Assembly (NCBI GenBank): GCA_934167485.1
Contig: CAKPKL010000003.1
Coordinates: 1-64,000 of the forward strand
DNA from: an uncultured Bacilli bacterium
Lineage (GTDB): Bacteria > Bacillota_I > Bacilli_A > RF39 > UBA660
Length of the DNA: 64,000 nucleotides
Direction of reading: 5' to 3'
Shown: positions 44,474-53,092 of the stretch, piece by piece
Layout of the letters: every line of letters begins with the position of its first letter
Position numbering within the stretch: the first letter of the stretch is position 1
The notes under the pieces: model-generated
What the model was told of the DNA's origin: nothing
Seen by the model: only the letters and a program-made list of their open reading frames with translations
Databases searched by the model: none
Program-made: the position numbers and the translations under genes

Positions 44474-46075
44474 ATGACAAAATACGTATTTGTAACAGGA
44501 GGAGTTGTATCAGGACTTGGTAAAGGTATTACTGCTTCTTCTATTGCTCTATTATTAAAATCACGTGGATATAAAGTTTTTATGCAGAAATTTGATCCAT
44601 ATATAAATGTTGATCCAGGTACTATGAACCCTATTCAACATGGAGAGGTATTTGTTACCTATGACGGTTGTGAAACTGATTTAGATTTAGGGCATTATGA
44701 AAGATTTATTGATGAGGAATTAAATTTTACTTCTAATATAACAAGTGGTAAAATTTATAAATCAGTAATTGATAAAGAAAGGCATGGAGATTATTTAGGT
44801 GCTACTGTACAAATGGTACCACATATTACAAATGAAATTAAAAACAAAGTATATGAAGCTGGTGTAACAAGTGGAGCTGATATTGTTATTACTGAAATTG
44901 GTGGTACTGTAGGAGATATTGAATCACAAAGTTTTATAGAAGCATTAAGACAAATTCAATATGAAAAAGGAAGTGAAAATACATTCTTTGTACATTGTAC
45001 TTTAATTCCTTTTATATACGGTTCTAATGAACTTAAAACAAAACCTACACAAAATAGCGTAAGAGATTTAAGAAATATGGGAATTAGACCTGATGCACTT
45101 GTATGCCGTGCTCCTTATGATACAGGAGAATCTATTAAGAAAAAACTATCTTTATTCTGCTCAGTACCGGTTAGTAATGTAATAGATTCTATAGATGTTA
45201 AAAATATTTACGAAATTCCAATTAATTATTATAATCAAAAAATTGATGAAATTATATTAAAACAATTTAATCTTCAAATAAAAAAAGCAAATCTTGATTA
45301 TTGGAAAAAACTTATTAAAACTGTTGATAATTTAAGTGATGAAATAGAAATTGCTCTTGTTGGTAAGTATGTAGAATTACATGATGCATATATTTCTGTT
45401 GCTGAAGCACTAAGACATGCAGGATATAAATATAATACAAAAATAAATATTAATTGGATTGACTCAGAAACATTAGAAGATTCTAAAGTTGATTTAGCAA
45501 AAGTTTTCAAAAATTCTAAAGGAATTCTTGTTCCAGGAGGATTTGGTTCAAGAGGTATTGAAGGAAAAATAAAAGCAATAAAGTATGCTAGAGAAAATAA
45601 CATACCTTTCCTTGGAATTTGTTTAGGTATGCAACTTGCAGTTATTGAATTTGCTAGAGATGTATGTAGAATTAAAAATGCTTCTAGTACTGAATTTAAT
45701 CCTACTTGTGAAGATGCTATTATAGATTTAATGGCAGATCAAAAATCAATTGTAAATATGGGTGGGACACTAAGATTAGGTAACTACGAATGTACATTAA
45801 AAAAAGGCACATTAGCATACCAAGATTATAATCAAGATAAAATATTAGAGCGTCATCGTCATAGATATGAGTTTAACAATAAGTATAAAGAAATTCTAGA
45901 AAAGAATGGAATGGTATTCAGTGGTATAAATGAAAAAGCTAATTTAGTAGAAATAATTGAATTACCTTCACATAAACATTTTATCGCATCACAATTTCAT
46001 CCCGAATTTAAATCTAGACCTACAAGACCTCATCCCCTATTTGATTCATTTATAAAAGCAAGTTCAGGCAAATAA
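44474..46075 (+). CDS. pyrG: CTP synthase
   Basis: 533 aa. Converts UTP to CTP with glutamine and ATP. N-terminal amidoligase domain with GGVVSGLGKGITASSIA near residues 8-24 and TEIGGTVGDIESQSF near 140. C-terminal class I glutaminase domain with VPGGFGSRG near 352, nucleophile Cys in FLGICLGMQ near 381, and His/Glu in SQFHPEFKSRP near 511. Strong RBS TTGGAGGTG. Complete and ordinary. Confidence 0.97.
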   Translation: MTKYVFVTGGVVSGLGKGITASSIALLLKSRGYKVFMQKFDPYINVDPGTMNPIQHGEVFVTYDGCETDLDLGHYERFIDEELNFTSNITSGKIYKSVIDKERHGDYLGATVQMVPHITNEIKNKVYEAGVTSGADIVITEIGGTVGDIESQSFIEALRQIQYEKGSENTFFVHCTLIPFIYGSNELKTKPTQNSVRDLRNMGIRPDALVCRAPYDTGESIKKKLSLFCSVPVSNVIDSIDVKNIYEIPINYYNQKIDEIILKQFNLQIKKANLDYWKKLIKTVDNLSDEIEIALVGKYVELHDAYISVAEALRHAGYKYNTKININWIDSETLEDSKVDLAKVFKNSKGILVPGGFGSRGIEGKIKAIKYARENNIPFLGICLGMQLAVIEFARDVCRIKNASSTEFNPTCEDAIIDLMADQKSIVNMGGTLRLGNYECTLKKGTLAYQDYNQDKILERHRHRYEFNNKYKEILEKNGMVFSGINEKANLVEIIELPSHKHFIASQFHPEFKSRPTRPHPLFDSFIKASSGK

Positions 46076-46099
46076 AAGAATTGGATTATTCCAATTCTT
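46076..46099 (+). terminator. pyrG terminator
   Basis: Stem AAGAATTGG (46076-46084) with CCAATTCTT (46091-46099). The T tail is interrupted (GTGTATTATTTT), so termination may be imperfect. Confidence 0.65.
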
Positions 46100-46152
46100 G
46101 TGTATTATTTTCGTTATTTTTAATAGAATATTTAGTAGATAATGTATCACTA

Positions 46153-46236
46153 TTGACATTACTGTTTGATTAATGGTATATTATTTGCAACAGAAGTTGA
46201 CTTCGGGATTTTACCCGTACTCGACTTCTTTTTTTC
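46153..46236 (+). ncRNA. Candidate short RNA of about 48 nt with its own promoter and terminator
   Basis: -35 TTGACA (46153-46158), 18 bp, -10 TATATT (46177-46182). A transcript from about 46188 would consist almost only of a GC-rich hairpin: AGAAGTTGA/TCGACTTCT outer stem (46192-46200 with 46221-46229, one wobble), internal loop, CGGG/CCCG inner stem, then a T run ending near 46236. It could be a small RNA, or simply a terminator with a fortuitous promoter. It lies at the trailer side of the CRISPR array. From 46240 to 46469 I see no gene, only AT-rich sequence with two imperfect AACAATAAAG repeats. Confidence 0.45.
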
Positions 46237-46469
46237 TATATATTTCAACTAAGTTACCATTTCTTAACATATTATCAAAATAATTTTAATTATTTTTCTC
46301 ATAAATAGCCCCTATTCTATTTGAGGCCATTTTAACTTTATTATATTATTCTTTTTTTATAAATTTCTATAGAAACAATAAAGCTATTATTATCATTATC
46401 CTTTACTTCCATTAAAACAATAAAGTTATTTTTTAAATAATTACCTTTATCGGTGTACTAGTATACCGC

Positions 46470-46835
46470 TTAGGAGTATATAATAAGATGACATAGTTCT
46501 AAAACCGGCTACTGTTAACACCATAAATAGCCTTCGTTTCAATACCATTTAAGATAACATAGTTCTAAAACTATCAACATTATTATTTCTATCATCTATA
46601 TGTTTCAATACCATTTAAGATGACATAGTTCTAAAACATAGATATATATGTTTAATTGATTATAAATGTTTCAATACCATTTAAGATAACATAGATCTAA
46701 AACAATCAATACCGGCTTCATCCATAATTAATAGTTTCAATACCATTTAAGATAACATAGATCTAAAACAATCAATACCGGCTTCATCCATAATTAATAG
46801 TTTCAATACCATTTAAGATAACATAGATCTAAAAC
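46470..46835 (-). CRISPR. Type II-A CRISPR array, six repeats and five 30-bp spacers
   Basis: 36-bp repeats at 46536, 46602, 46668, 46734 and 46800 with 30-bp spacers, plus a degenerate terminal repeat 46470-46505 conserved only in its right half. Read on the minus strand the repeat starts GTTTTAGA and ends TTGAAAC, the usual type II form, so the array is transcribed leftward like the cas genes, with its leader at 46836-46917. Spacers at 46704-46733 and 46770-46799 are identical. The three leader-proximal repeats have GTTTTAGATC; the older ones have GTTTTAGAAC. Repeats pair with the tracrRNA at 52858. Confidence 0.97.
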
Positions 46836-46917
46836 CTCAAATCATAAATCTATACCCATATTATCATAGAGAAAATAATATTTTATAAATGGTATTTTTC
46901 TATGTCTATTAAGTTTA
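46836..46917 (-). promoter_or_regulatory. CRISPR leader
   Basis: 82-bp AT-rich interval between the csn2 stop and the first repeat, where new spacers should be inserted. It contains a repeat-like fragment AAATGGTATTTTTCTATG on the plus strand near 46888. No clear -35/-10 pair could be fixed. Confidence 0.6.
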
Positions 46918-47589
46918 TTATAACATGAATTCATCTAAATCTTCATCAATAATTAACTTTTTTTCATATTCAACAGTTGTTCCATAAGTTTGTGAATCTA
47001 TTAACAATAATTTTATTTCGTTATAAACGGCATATTTATAAAATTCAATTAATTCTGTTTTATTTAAATATTGCTTTAAATTAACAAATATTAGGATATT
47101 TTTAGTATTTAATGCTTTTTCCAAATCTATTAACAATAATAGATTATCTAGTAACTCATTATTGTAGTTGATAGATAATTTAACAAGCTTTGTTAAATTA
47201 TCTATTGTTACATTCTCTTCAATATTTAATGGTAAATCAATATTATTTAGTATTCTTTTATATAATTTAATAATTTTATTATATAAGTTAAATAAATTGT
47301 TTCTATCACTCTCATCTATGTTTTCATTAACATACTTTGATAAATCATTAATATACTTTTTTGAATCAAATTGAAAATCAAAAAAATTTATAAATATTTT
47401 TATTTTACCATTTAAATTTTTTTCTTCATCTTTTTTGAAAAAAGAAATATTATCTGAATATCCAATATTATATATAGAATATAAGTCATTAACAAAACGA
47501 TAAAAGTAATTTTTGTTTTCTATTTCTATAACATTAACACTATTTTTTAAATCAATAGTATTATCTATATAATTAACCTTCATATTCAT
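46918..47589 (-). CDS. csn2: CRISPR-associated protein Csn2 (short form)
   Basis: 223 aa. Csn2 forms a ring that binds free DNA ends and is needed for spacer acquisition with Cas9, Cas1 and Cas2 in type II-A. Sequence is diverged but the fold signature is visible: N-terminal beta strands (VNYIDNTIDLKNSVNVIEI), a helical middle, and the C-terminal LLIDSQTYGTTVEYEKKLIIDEDLDEF-type end typical of Csn2 (about residues 195-222). Overlaps the cas2 stop as ATGA and lies next to the array leader. Confidence 0.88.
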   Translation of the reverse strand: MNMKVNYIDNTIDLKNSVNVIEIENKNYFYRFVNDLYSIYNIGYSDNISFFKKDEEKNLNGKIKIFINFFDFQFDSKKYINDLSKYVNENIDESDRNNLFNLYNKIIKLYKRILNNIDLPLNIEENVTIDNLTKLVKLSINYNNELLDNLLLLIDLEKALNTKNILIFVNLKQYLNKTELIEFYKYAVYNEIKLLLIDSQTYGTTVEYEKKLIIDEDLDEFML

Positions 47590-47891
47590 AATATAATCAA
47601 TCTATCCTCACTATTAACTATTTTAGTGTTACTTTCTCCTATTATATTTTCTATTTGTGAATATTGTTTTTCTGTAACAGTTAACACTTGTATTAATCCT
47701 TTTTTAGGAGCATTTTTTCTAAGTCTTTCAACTAATATATTGGATTGCTGAGAATTAAGGACAAGTTTAGAGTAAACAGATTCTTGCATCATAATAAAAC
47801 CTTCACTCAATAAATATTTTCTAAACTTTAGATAATTTCTTTTATCTATTGCATAAATATTTGGTAAATCAAAAAACACCATTGTTCTCAT
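47586..47891 (-). CDS. cas2: CRISPR-associated endoribonuclease-like protein Cas2
   Basis: About 101 aa from the ATG at 47891 (MRTMVFFDLP), preferred over an ATG 15 bp upstream because GAGGG is spaced 8 nt from it. Cas2 bridges two Cas1 dimers in the integration complex. The ferredoxin-fold first strand VFFDLP with its Asp and the YLKFRKYLLSEGFIMMQESV segment are typical. Ends with LTVTEKQYSQIENIIG. Part of the contiguous cas operon. Confidence 0.93.
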   Translation of the reverse strand: MRTMVFFDLPNIYAIDKRNYLKFRKYLLSEGFIMMQESVYSKLVLNSQQSNILVERLRKNAPKKGLIQVLTVTEKQYSQIENIIGESNTKIVNSEDRLIIL

Positions 47892-47895
47892 AACT

Positions 47896-48768
47896 CTATC
47901 CCTCATAATAAATAAATTCCTTATACCTATTTATATCGTTTATAGAATCTAATGTATTCTTAACAAAAAATTTTATTATATCTTTTAAAGTGTAATTCTT
48001 TCCAAGATATTTATATGTATTGTTAAATATGTTTACTATATCTAATTTATAATTGGTATCTAATTCTCTATCTTGATTATAATATACAAAATTATCAATA
48101 ATTACTCTAAATGGTTCCATTAAATCACAAGTTAGATTAAATTCATTAAATTCATTTTTATGGTGTATTCCAAGTTGTGTTAAATAACCATTACTTACAA
48201 CTTCTTTATTAACTGTAGAAAGCAAAATAGCATAACCATAATTAAGAGCTGCGTTAATATTGTCTTGATGATTTCTAACAAAGTGCATTCCATATAATGC
48301 GTTAAAATATACTTTTGCAGAATGACCTTCTCTATTAGTTTTATCGCCTGGCACTACATCATCAACATAACTTAAAACAAGTTTATATTTATCTGAGTTA
48401 ATTTTTTTCAAAAGACTAGCTTGATTAAGTATTTTATTTTTTACAATTTTTTCCCATAACAAATCTTTTTTAGACACTTTCCAAGATATTTGCTCTTTTA
48501 TTTTCTTACTAGTATTGTGTCGTGAATAATAAGAAGATAGTTCTCCAAATGGATTATGTTTATCATCACAAAAAATAATATTTATTTTATTATCTGACAA
48601 TTCTTTTAAGAGATAAGCAGAAATAGATACAGATATTGAATCTACAATTATTGTATCTATTTCTGATAAATGAATATATTTTTCATCATTGTCTTGTTTT
48701 ACAACTAAAAACCTATTCTTATAATTTATCTTTGATTGTCTAGTAATTACAACTGTTCTAAAACTCAT
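47896..48768 (-). CDS. cas1: CRISPR-associated integrase Cas1
   Basis: 290 aa, the usual type II-A length. Integrates new spacers at the leader end. Residues expected for the metal site are visible: Glu in GHSAKVYFNALYG near 150, His in TQLGIHHKNEFNEFNL near 205 and Asp/Glu in CDLMEPFR near 220. The N-terminal beta domain starts MSFRTVVITRQSKINYKN. Overlaps the cas9 end by 11 bp; the RBS AAGGAAAC lies within cas9. Confidence 0.96.
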   Translation of the reverse strand: MSFRTVVITRQSKINYKNRFLVVKQDNDEKYIHLSEIDTIIVDSISVSISAYLLKELSDNKINIIFCDDKHNPFGELSSYYSRHNTSKKIKEQISWKVSKKDLLWEKIVKNKILNQASLLKKINSDKYKLVLSYVDDVVPGDKTNREGHSAKVYFNALYGMHFVRNHQDNINAALNYGYAILLSTVNKEVVSNGYLTQLGIHHKNEFNEFNLTCDLMEPFRVIIDNFVYYNQDRELDTNYKLDIVNIFNNTYKYLGKNYTLKDIIKFFVKNTLDSINDINRYKEFIYYEG

Positions 48769-51700
48769 ACGTAGTTTCCTTTATACCAGTTACTGATTGA
48801 TTATAAACTATAGCGTGTTCTATAATCCTATTACATTTCTTTCCAAAAGCCATAGAATAGTTTTTATCTAAAAATTTTAAATTGGCATTTATACTATTAC
48901 ACCTTAATAACCCTAATAGTTGAATTACTAACATTTCTTTATTTTCTAAAGTACAATTAATATTATCATCTATAATTTGTCTTAATTGTTCTGCTAAATT
49001 ATTGTATAGTTTATAAGTTGTAGCTATTTTATTATAAATAGCTTCTATTAATGACTTAATATTCTGCTCATAACTTACATCATCTATAGCATTTTTCTTT
49101 TTATTCAATAAACGATTTAGAGTATTTTTGTATTTTATCATGTCTGATTTATTAATAGATAATTCTAACGAATTACAAACTTCAACTTTATCTGTTGCAC
49201 CAACCAAACTACATATTTGTTCATTCCAATCCAACTTAGTAAAGAAAGGAATAGGTTTAGAAATTATTTTATAATTATCATTATCTTCTAATGATAATAA
49301 ATTTTTAATATATTGTTCTTTTAATAATTCATTTTTAACTTTATCTATATAAATAGGTATTCCTATCATCTTTTGCGATTCTTTTCCATTTTTAGTAAAT
49401 CTTACAACAATAGCATAAGATGGGTTTAAACTTGTATATGACCCATATAATTTAGTAGGCATATTACCTTTTAATGGTACTCCACTTTGTCCTTTTTTAT
49501 TCTTTGTTTGATTATATAACTCACCTGTTTTTATTTCTGTTTTTTTACTTATAAGAATATCATTTCTATAATAAGTATTTTCTATATTTCTGTTAAATTC
49601 AGAAGCCTCAAACAATACTTCTCCAGTTTTCTGATCAACTAAGTTTCCAGTAATTTTATTAACAACATCACTTAATTCATTATCTAATGAATTAATAACA
49701 AAACCATAGTTTAGTTTTTTATAATCTTTCATTTTTATTAAATATGCATTTATTTCTTTTACCATATCATAATTTAAATTTTTCTTCATGAATTTTTCTT
49801 TATATTCACCTAGTACTGCAGTTAAATATGCATCAAAAGCATGATGATAATCATTTAAATCTCTAAATTTATATAATTCATATCTTTCTCTATAATTATG
49901 AGATAAATTAGCTTTTAAATAAACAATTTTGGTATCATATAAATTCTTTATTATGTTGGCTACATGTTTTGTTATTTGTCTAGTTTCAACTAATTGTCTA
50001 TTAATAAATCCCTGAATATCTTCATCTTTATATGCTTTTCTTGTTAATCTATAAAACTTTTTAGCTGACATAAGATTTATTTTTTTTAAATGTTCCCACC
50101 ATCTTATCATATTTGTCGTCCTATAGTTTTCTGGTAACACTAATTTATCTTTTTTATTTTGATTATAATCTCTATAAACAAGTGCTTTATTATCAATTGA
50201 ATCATCCTTAATCAAACTTTGAGGTAATATATGATCAACCTCTACACTATTTGTTTTTAAGTCTTCTATATTAATTGATTTACCAGAATATAAACATTTT
50301 CCTTCTTGAATGAAATACAAAAATAATTTTACAGAATCTATCTTTTCTTGTTGTTTTAATTCTTTTTCTATTTTTAGTAAATTACCATTATATTCATCTA
50401 CATTTTTCTTGGCTTCTGCATATATTTTTTCTAGATATTTCTTTCTATCATCTCTACGCTCTTTTTTGCCATCTTCTCTTGCCATTTCTATCATAACAGT
50501 TTTAGGTTTATATCCCATTATTTTTATTATCTCGTCAACAACTTTTAATGATTGATATATTCCCCTTTTTATTGCTGGAGAAGTTGCTAAATTTTCTACT
50601 AATGAATAATTTAATTTAATATTTCCACTTACATTATTCTCTTCATTAATTTTATCTTGAAATTTATATTTATCATTATTTATTATTTGAATAAAATTCT
50701 CTTCTGTTTCATACATTAAATCTATAATTGATTTATTGATACCACTTTTTTCATCTTTATAATAAATATCTTTTAATAGTTTTCTTGATAGTTCTCCCCA
50801 TCCACTATATTTTTTATTAATTATTTTGTTTATTTGACTATCATTTAATTCAACATATTTATTTCTAACTTTTTTCTCTAATATATCTTTATCATCAAAA
50901 ATAGTTATCCATTCTATTATTTCATCAGCAGCTTCTTCATTATAAGAAGTTCCAACAAATATTCCATCATCTCCATAAAAATCGATATATGATTGCATAT
51001 TATTAGCAAACTTACCATCCGCAGAATAACCGGTAACATTAATATCATTTTCAAACATTTCAAAATCTTTTGAAGAATGAATATATTCTTTGAATTTTTT
51101 ATCAGTAATTGAACCTCTAGTTTTCATAAATAAATCAGTAAGTATTTTGTTTTGAATATCATTATCTATTTTATTTCCATTTATTTTAATTTGTTTTAAT
51201 TCGTTCAATACTTTAAATTTACAATAAAGTATGGAATTATTAGCTAAAGCGTCTTCTTTTAATAAATAAGTACATTTTGATGTCATTCTTTTTATAAATT
51301 TCTCTGCCGTTGTTTCTTTATCAATTACTTCATCAAAGTTATAAGGTGTTATTTTAACATTATCTTTTCTTTCTAACCATGCAAACTTACTTTTTTTATT
51401 TAATGGACCAATATAGTATGGAATTTTAAATTCTAATAATTTTGTAATTTTATATTCATCATTTACTTTATCTAATAAAAACGGATAATATTTACCTTGA
51501 TTTTCTATTATTTTAATTAATTCATTCATATTTATTTGATAAGGATATTTCCCATTTTCAGAATTAGTAATTCTAGGCAAAAACTCACTATTTTCTAATC
51601 TTAATTTATTTTGATTATATTTTTCTATTAAAGATACATTTGTAATCTTATCAAATAATTCAGGAAAATAACTATCTAATTTCTTTTTAAATTCATCTAC

Positions 51701-52822
51701 TGTTATTTTATTGTGTATATACTGTTCATATATGCAAATATATTCTTTATCTTTCTTAGTAGCTTTCTTACTTCTAAACATTTCATTATATTTTTTTCTA
51801 TTATAATTGAACATTTCCTTCAATAATTTTAAATCCCTTTGATGTTCTTCATATTTATCTGTCATTAAATAAGAAATACTTATATAATTACGTCCTTTAA
51901 ATATTTTTTTTAGAAAAACCATATCATATAATTCTTTTAATAGCTCTAAAGTACTTAACTCATCACCTAATAATTTTTCTAAGTCATCATATTTATCATC
52001 AAAATCTGTACCACTAAAACTAATAGATATTTTATTTTCACTATCAATTGCAAATAAATCTTTAACAACAAATTTACCACCTGTTATTAATTTTCCAAAT
52101 TCACTAGCAAATTTTTTATTTTCTGAAATATCATATAATTCTTTTTTTAAATTTACTTTAATATCATTTTTAGATTTATCCATTATTATATTTTTTAATT
52201 CTTCATAATCAATTTGATTTAAAATATCTTCAGAAATATTAAGCCTGCTAACAGTTTCTGATAGTTCTCTAAATACATCTTTTAATTTACCAACTAAATT
52301 TAAATCATTTGCATTGAATTTACCATTATATAAAAAGTTTCCTCTGTATTTAATAATATGATGTATTGCTAAATATACTAATCTTATATCTTCTTTAGAA
52401 TCATCATCAATTAATCTTTTTCTCAAATGATAAATAGTTTTATATTTTTCATTATATTCTCTTATCTTAGCTTTTTCATCAGTGCTAAGAAAAATTGTTT
52501 TATTTATACTATCCTTTTCATGATATTTAGATTCTTGTAATTTTTGAAAAAAATTAGGATCTACTTTATTTATTTCACCTTTAAATTCTTCTTGAAGTAA
52601 TCTAATTCTCTCTCGTCTTCTAGCATATCTACGTCTAGTACTACGAAATCCTCTTCTTCCTTCAGCGGTATTTGCAGTATCAAAAAGTCTTACTCCCCAT
52701 AAAGCTTTTCTGTTTTTTCCTGTACCTTTTCTAATTATTTTTTGAGTTTTATCTTCTACTACTGCCCAACCTACAGAAGTAGTTCCTATATCTAAACCTA
52801 TATTATAATTTTTCTTTTCCAT
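48758..52822 (-). CDS. cas9: CRISPR-associated endonuclease Cas9 (type II-A)
   Basis: About 1354 aa. RuvC-I NIGLDIGTTSVGW with Asp11; Arg-rich bridge helix about 56-76 (RRGFRSTRRRYARRRERI); a long helical recognition lobe; RuvC-II VMIEMARED near 776; HNH domain with VDHILPQS near 858 and downstream NKALVYRDYNQNKKDK; RuvC-III HHAFDAYLTAVLG near 995; C-terminal PAM-interacting region. All catalytic residues are present, so it should be active. I start at the ATG 52822 (GGAGG 8 nt upstream); a longer frame from 52870 would run through the tracrRNA gene and is unlikely. First gene of cas9-cas1-cas2-csn2. Confidence 0.97.
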   Translation of the reverse strand: MEKKNYNIGLDIGTTSVGWAVVEDKTQKIIRKGTGKNRKALWGVRLFDTANTAEGRRGFRSTRRRYARRRERIRLLQEEFKGEINKVDPNFFQKLQESKYHEKDSINKTIFLSTDEKAKIREYNEKYKTIYHLRKRLIDDDSKEDIRLVYLAIHHIIKYRGNFLYNGKFNANDLNLVGKLKDVFRELSETVSRLNISEDILNQIDYEELKNIIMDKSKNDIKVNLKKELYDISENKKFASEFGKLITGGKFVVKDLFAIDSENKISISFSGTDFDDKYDDLEKLLGDELSTLELLKELYDMVFLKKIFKGRNYISISYLMTDKYEEHQRDLKLLKEMFNYNRKKYNEMFRSKKATKKDKEYICIYEQYIHNKITVDEFKKKLDSYFPELFDKITNVSLIEKYNQNKLRLENSEFLPRITNSENGKYPYQINMNELIKIIENQGKYYPFLLDKVNDEYKITKLLEFKIPYYIGPLNKKSKFAWLERKDNVKITPYNFDEVIDKETTAEKFIKRMTSKCTYLLKEDALANNSILYCKFKVLNELKQIKINGNKIDNDIQNKILTDLFMKTRGSITDKKFKEYIHSSKDFEMFENDINVTGYSADGKFANNMQSYIDFYGDDGIFVGTSYNEEAADEIIEWITIFDDKDILEKKVRNKYVELNDSQINKIINKKYSGWGELSRKLLKDIYYKDEKSGINKSIIDLMYETEENFIQIINNDKYKFQDKINEENNVSGNIKLNYSLVENLATSPAIKRGIYQSLKVVDEIIKIMGYKPKTVMIEMAREDGKKERRDDRKKYLEKIYAEAKKNVDEYNGNLLKIEKELKQQEKIDSVKLFLYFIQEGKCLYSGKSINIEDLKTNSVEVDHILPQSLIKDDSIDNKALVYRDYNQNKKDKLVLPENYRTTNMIRWWEHLKKINLMSAKKFYRLTRKAYKDEDIQGFINRQLVETRQITKHVANIIKNLYDTKIVYLKANLSHNYRERYELYKFRDLNDYHHAFDAYLTAVLGEYKEKFMKKNLNYDMVKEINAYLIKMKDYKKLNYGFVINSLDNELSDVVNKITGNLVDQKTGEVLFEASEFNRNIENTYYRNDILISKKTEIKTGELYNQTKNKKGQSGVPLKGNMPTKLYGSYTSLNPSYAIVVRFTKNGKESQKMIGIPIYIDKVKNELLKEQYIKNLLSLEDNDNYKIISKPIPFFTKLDWNEQICSLVGATDKVEVCNSLELSINKSDMIKYKNTLNRLLNKKKNAIDDVSYEQNIKSLIEAIYNKIATTYKLYNNLAEQLRQIIDDNINCTLENKEMLVIQLLGLLRCNSINANLKFLDKNYSMAFGKKCNRIIEHAIVYNQSVTGIKETTYEF

Positions 52823-52851
52823 TTGACAAACCTCCAATTTTTTGGTATTAT
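52823..52851 (+). promoter_or_regulatory. tracrRNA promoter
   Basis: -35 TTGACA (52823-52828), 17-bp spacer, -10 TATTAT (52846-52851), start near 52858. The promoter overlaps the cas9 RBS, which lies on the opposite strand at about 52831-52835. Confidence 0.82.
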
Positions 52852-52857
52852 TAAATT

Positions 52858-52953
52858 GTCTTAATACCATTTAAGATGACATAGAGAGTTAAAATAAAGC
52901 TTTTAAGCCTAAATGCTCACTAAGTGTTCGAACGGTTAGCCGTTCTTTTTTTT
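52858..52953 (+). ncRNA. tracrRNA
   Basis: The anti-repeat AATACCATTTAAGATGACAT (52863-52882) is complementary to the array repeat, with one G-U pair against the majority repeat. After a bulge comes AGTTAAAATAAAGC (52887-52900), the conserved nexus-side sequence shared with known type II-A tracrRNAs. Further hairpins follow, and the RNA ends with GAACGG/CCGTTC (52930-52935 with 52940-52945) plus eight Ts. It is transcribed divergently from cas9 but lies wholly within the cas9 5' leader region. Confidence 0.92.
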
Positions 52954-52964
52954 GTGTCACTATT

Positions 52965-52993
52965 AGTATATCATATTTTAGTAAATAATAATA
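52965..52993 (-). promoter_or_regulatory. Candidate cas9 operon promoter
   Basis: -10 TATACT (52965-52970) with a weak -35 TATTAT (52988-52993) at 17 bp. It is framed by an 8-bp inverted repeat CACTATTA (52958-52965) / TAATAGTG (53008-53015). A transcript from here would carry the full antisense of the tracrRNA. Confidence 0.5.
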
Positions 52994-53061
52994 GATAAAT
53001 GTTTCATTAATAGTGCAAAATGTTTAAAGCAAACGTAATAGAATATTTAAATAATTTAATA

Positions 53062-53092
53062 AAAAAAGATGAATTTTTAAATTTTCATCTTT
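53062..53092 (-). terminator. Terminator of the anchored surface-protein gene
   Basis: Hairpin AAGATGAA / TTTCATCTT overlapping the end of the gene at 53077, with a T run on the minus strand. Confidence 0.7.

Noticed and set aside
46372..46430. Two imperfect AACAATAAAG[C/T]TATT repeats left of the CRISPR array
   Set aside because: Only two copies, not matching the CRISPR repeat; most likely chance similarity in AT-rich sequence.
52823..52870. Longer cas9 start at 52870 giving a 1370-aa protein
   Set aside because: The extra 16 codons are the complement of the tracrRNA anti-repeat; the ATG at 52822 has a proper RBS and the expected MEKKNYNIGLDIG start.
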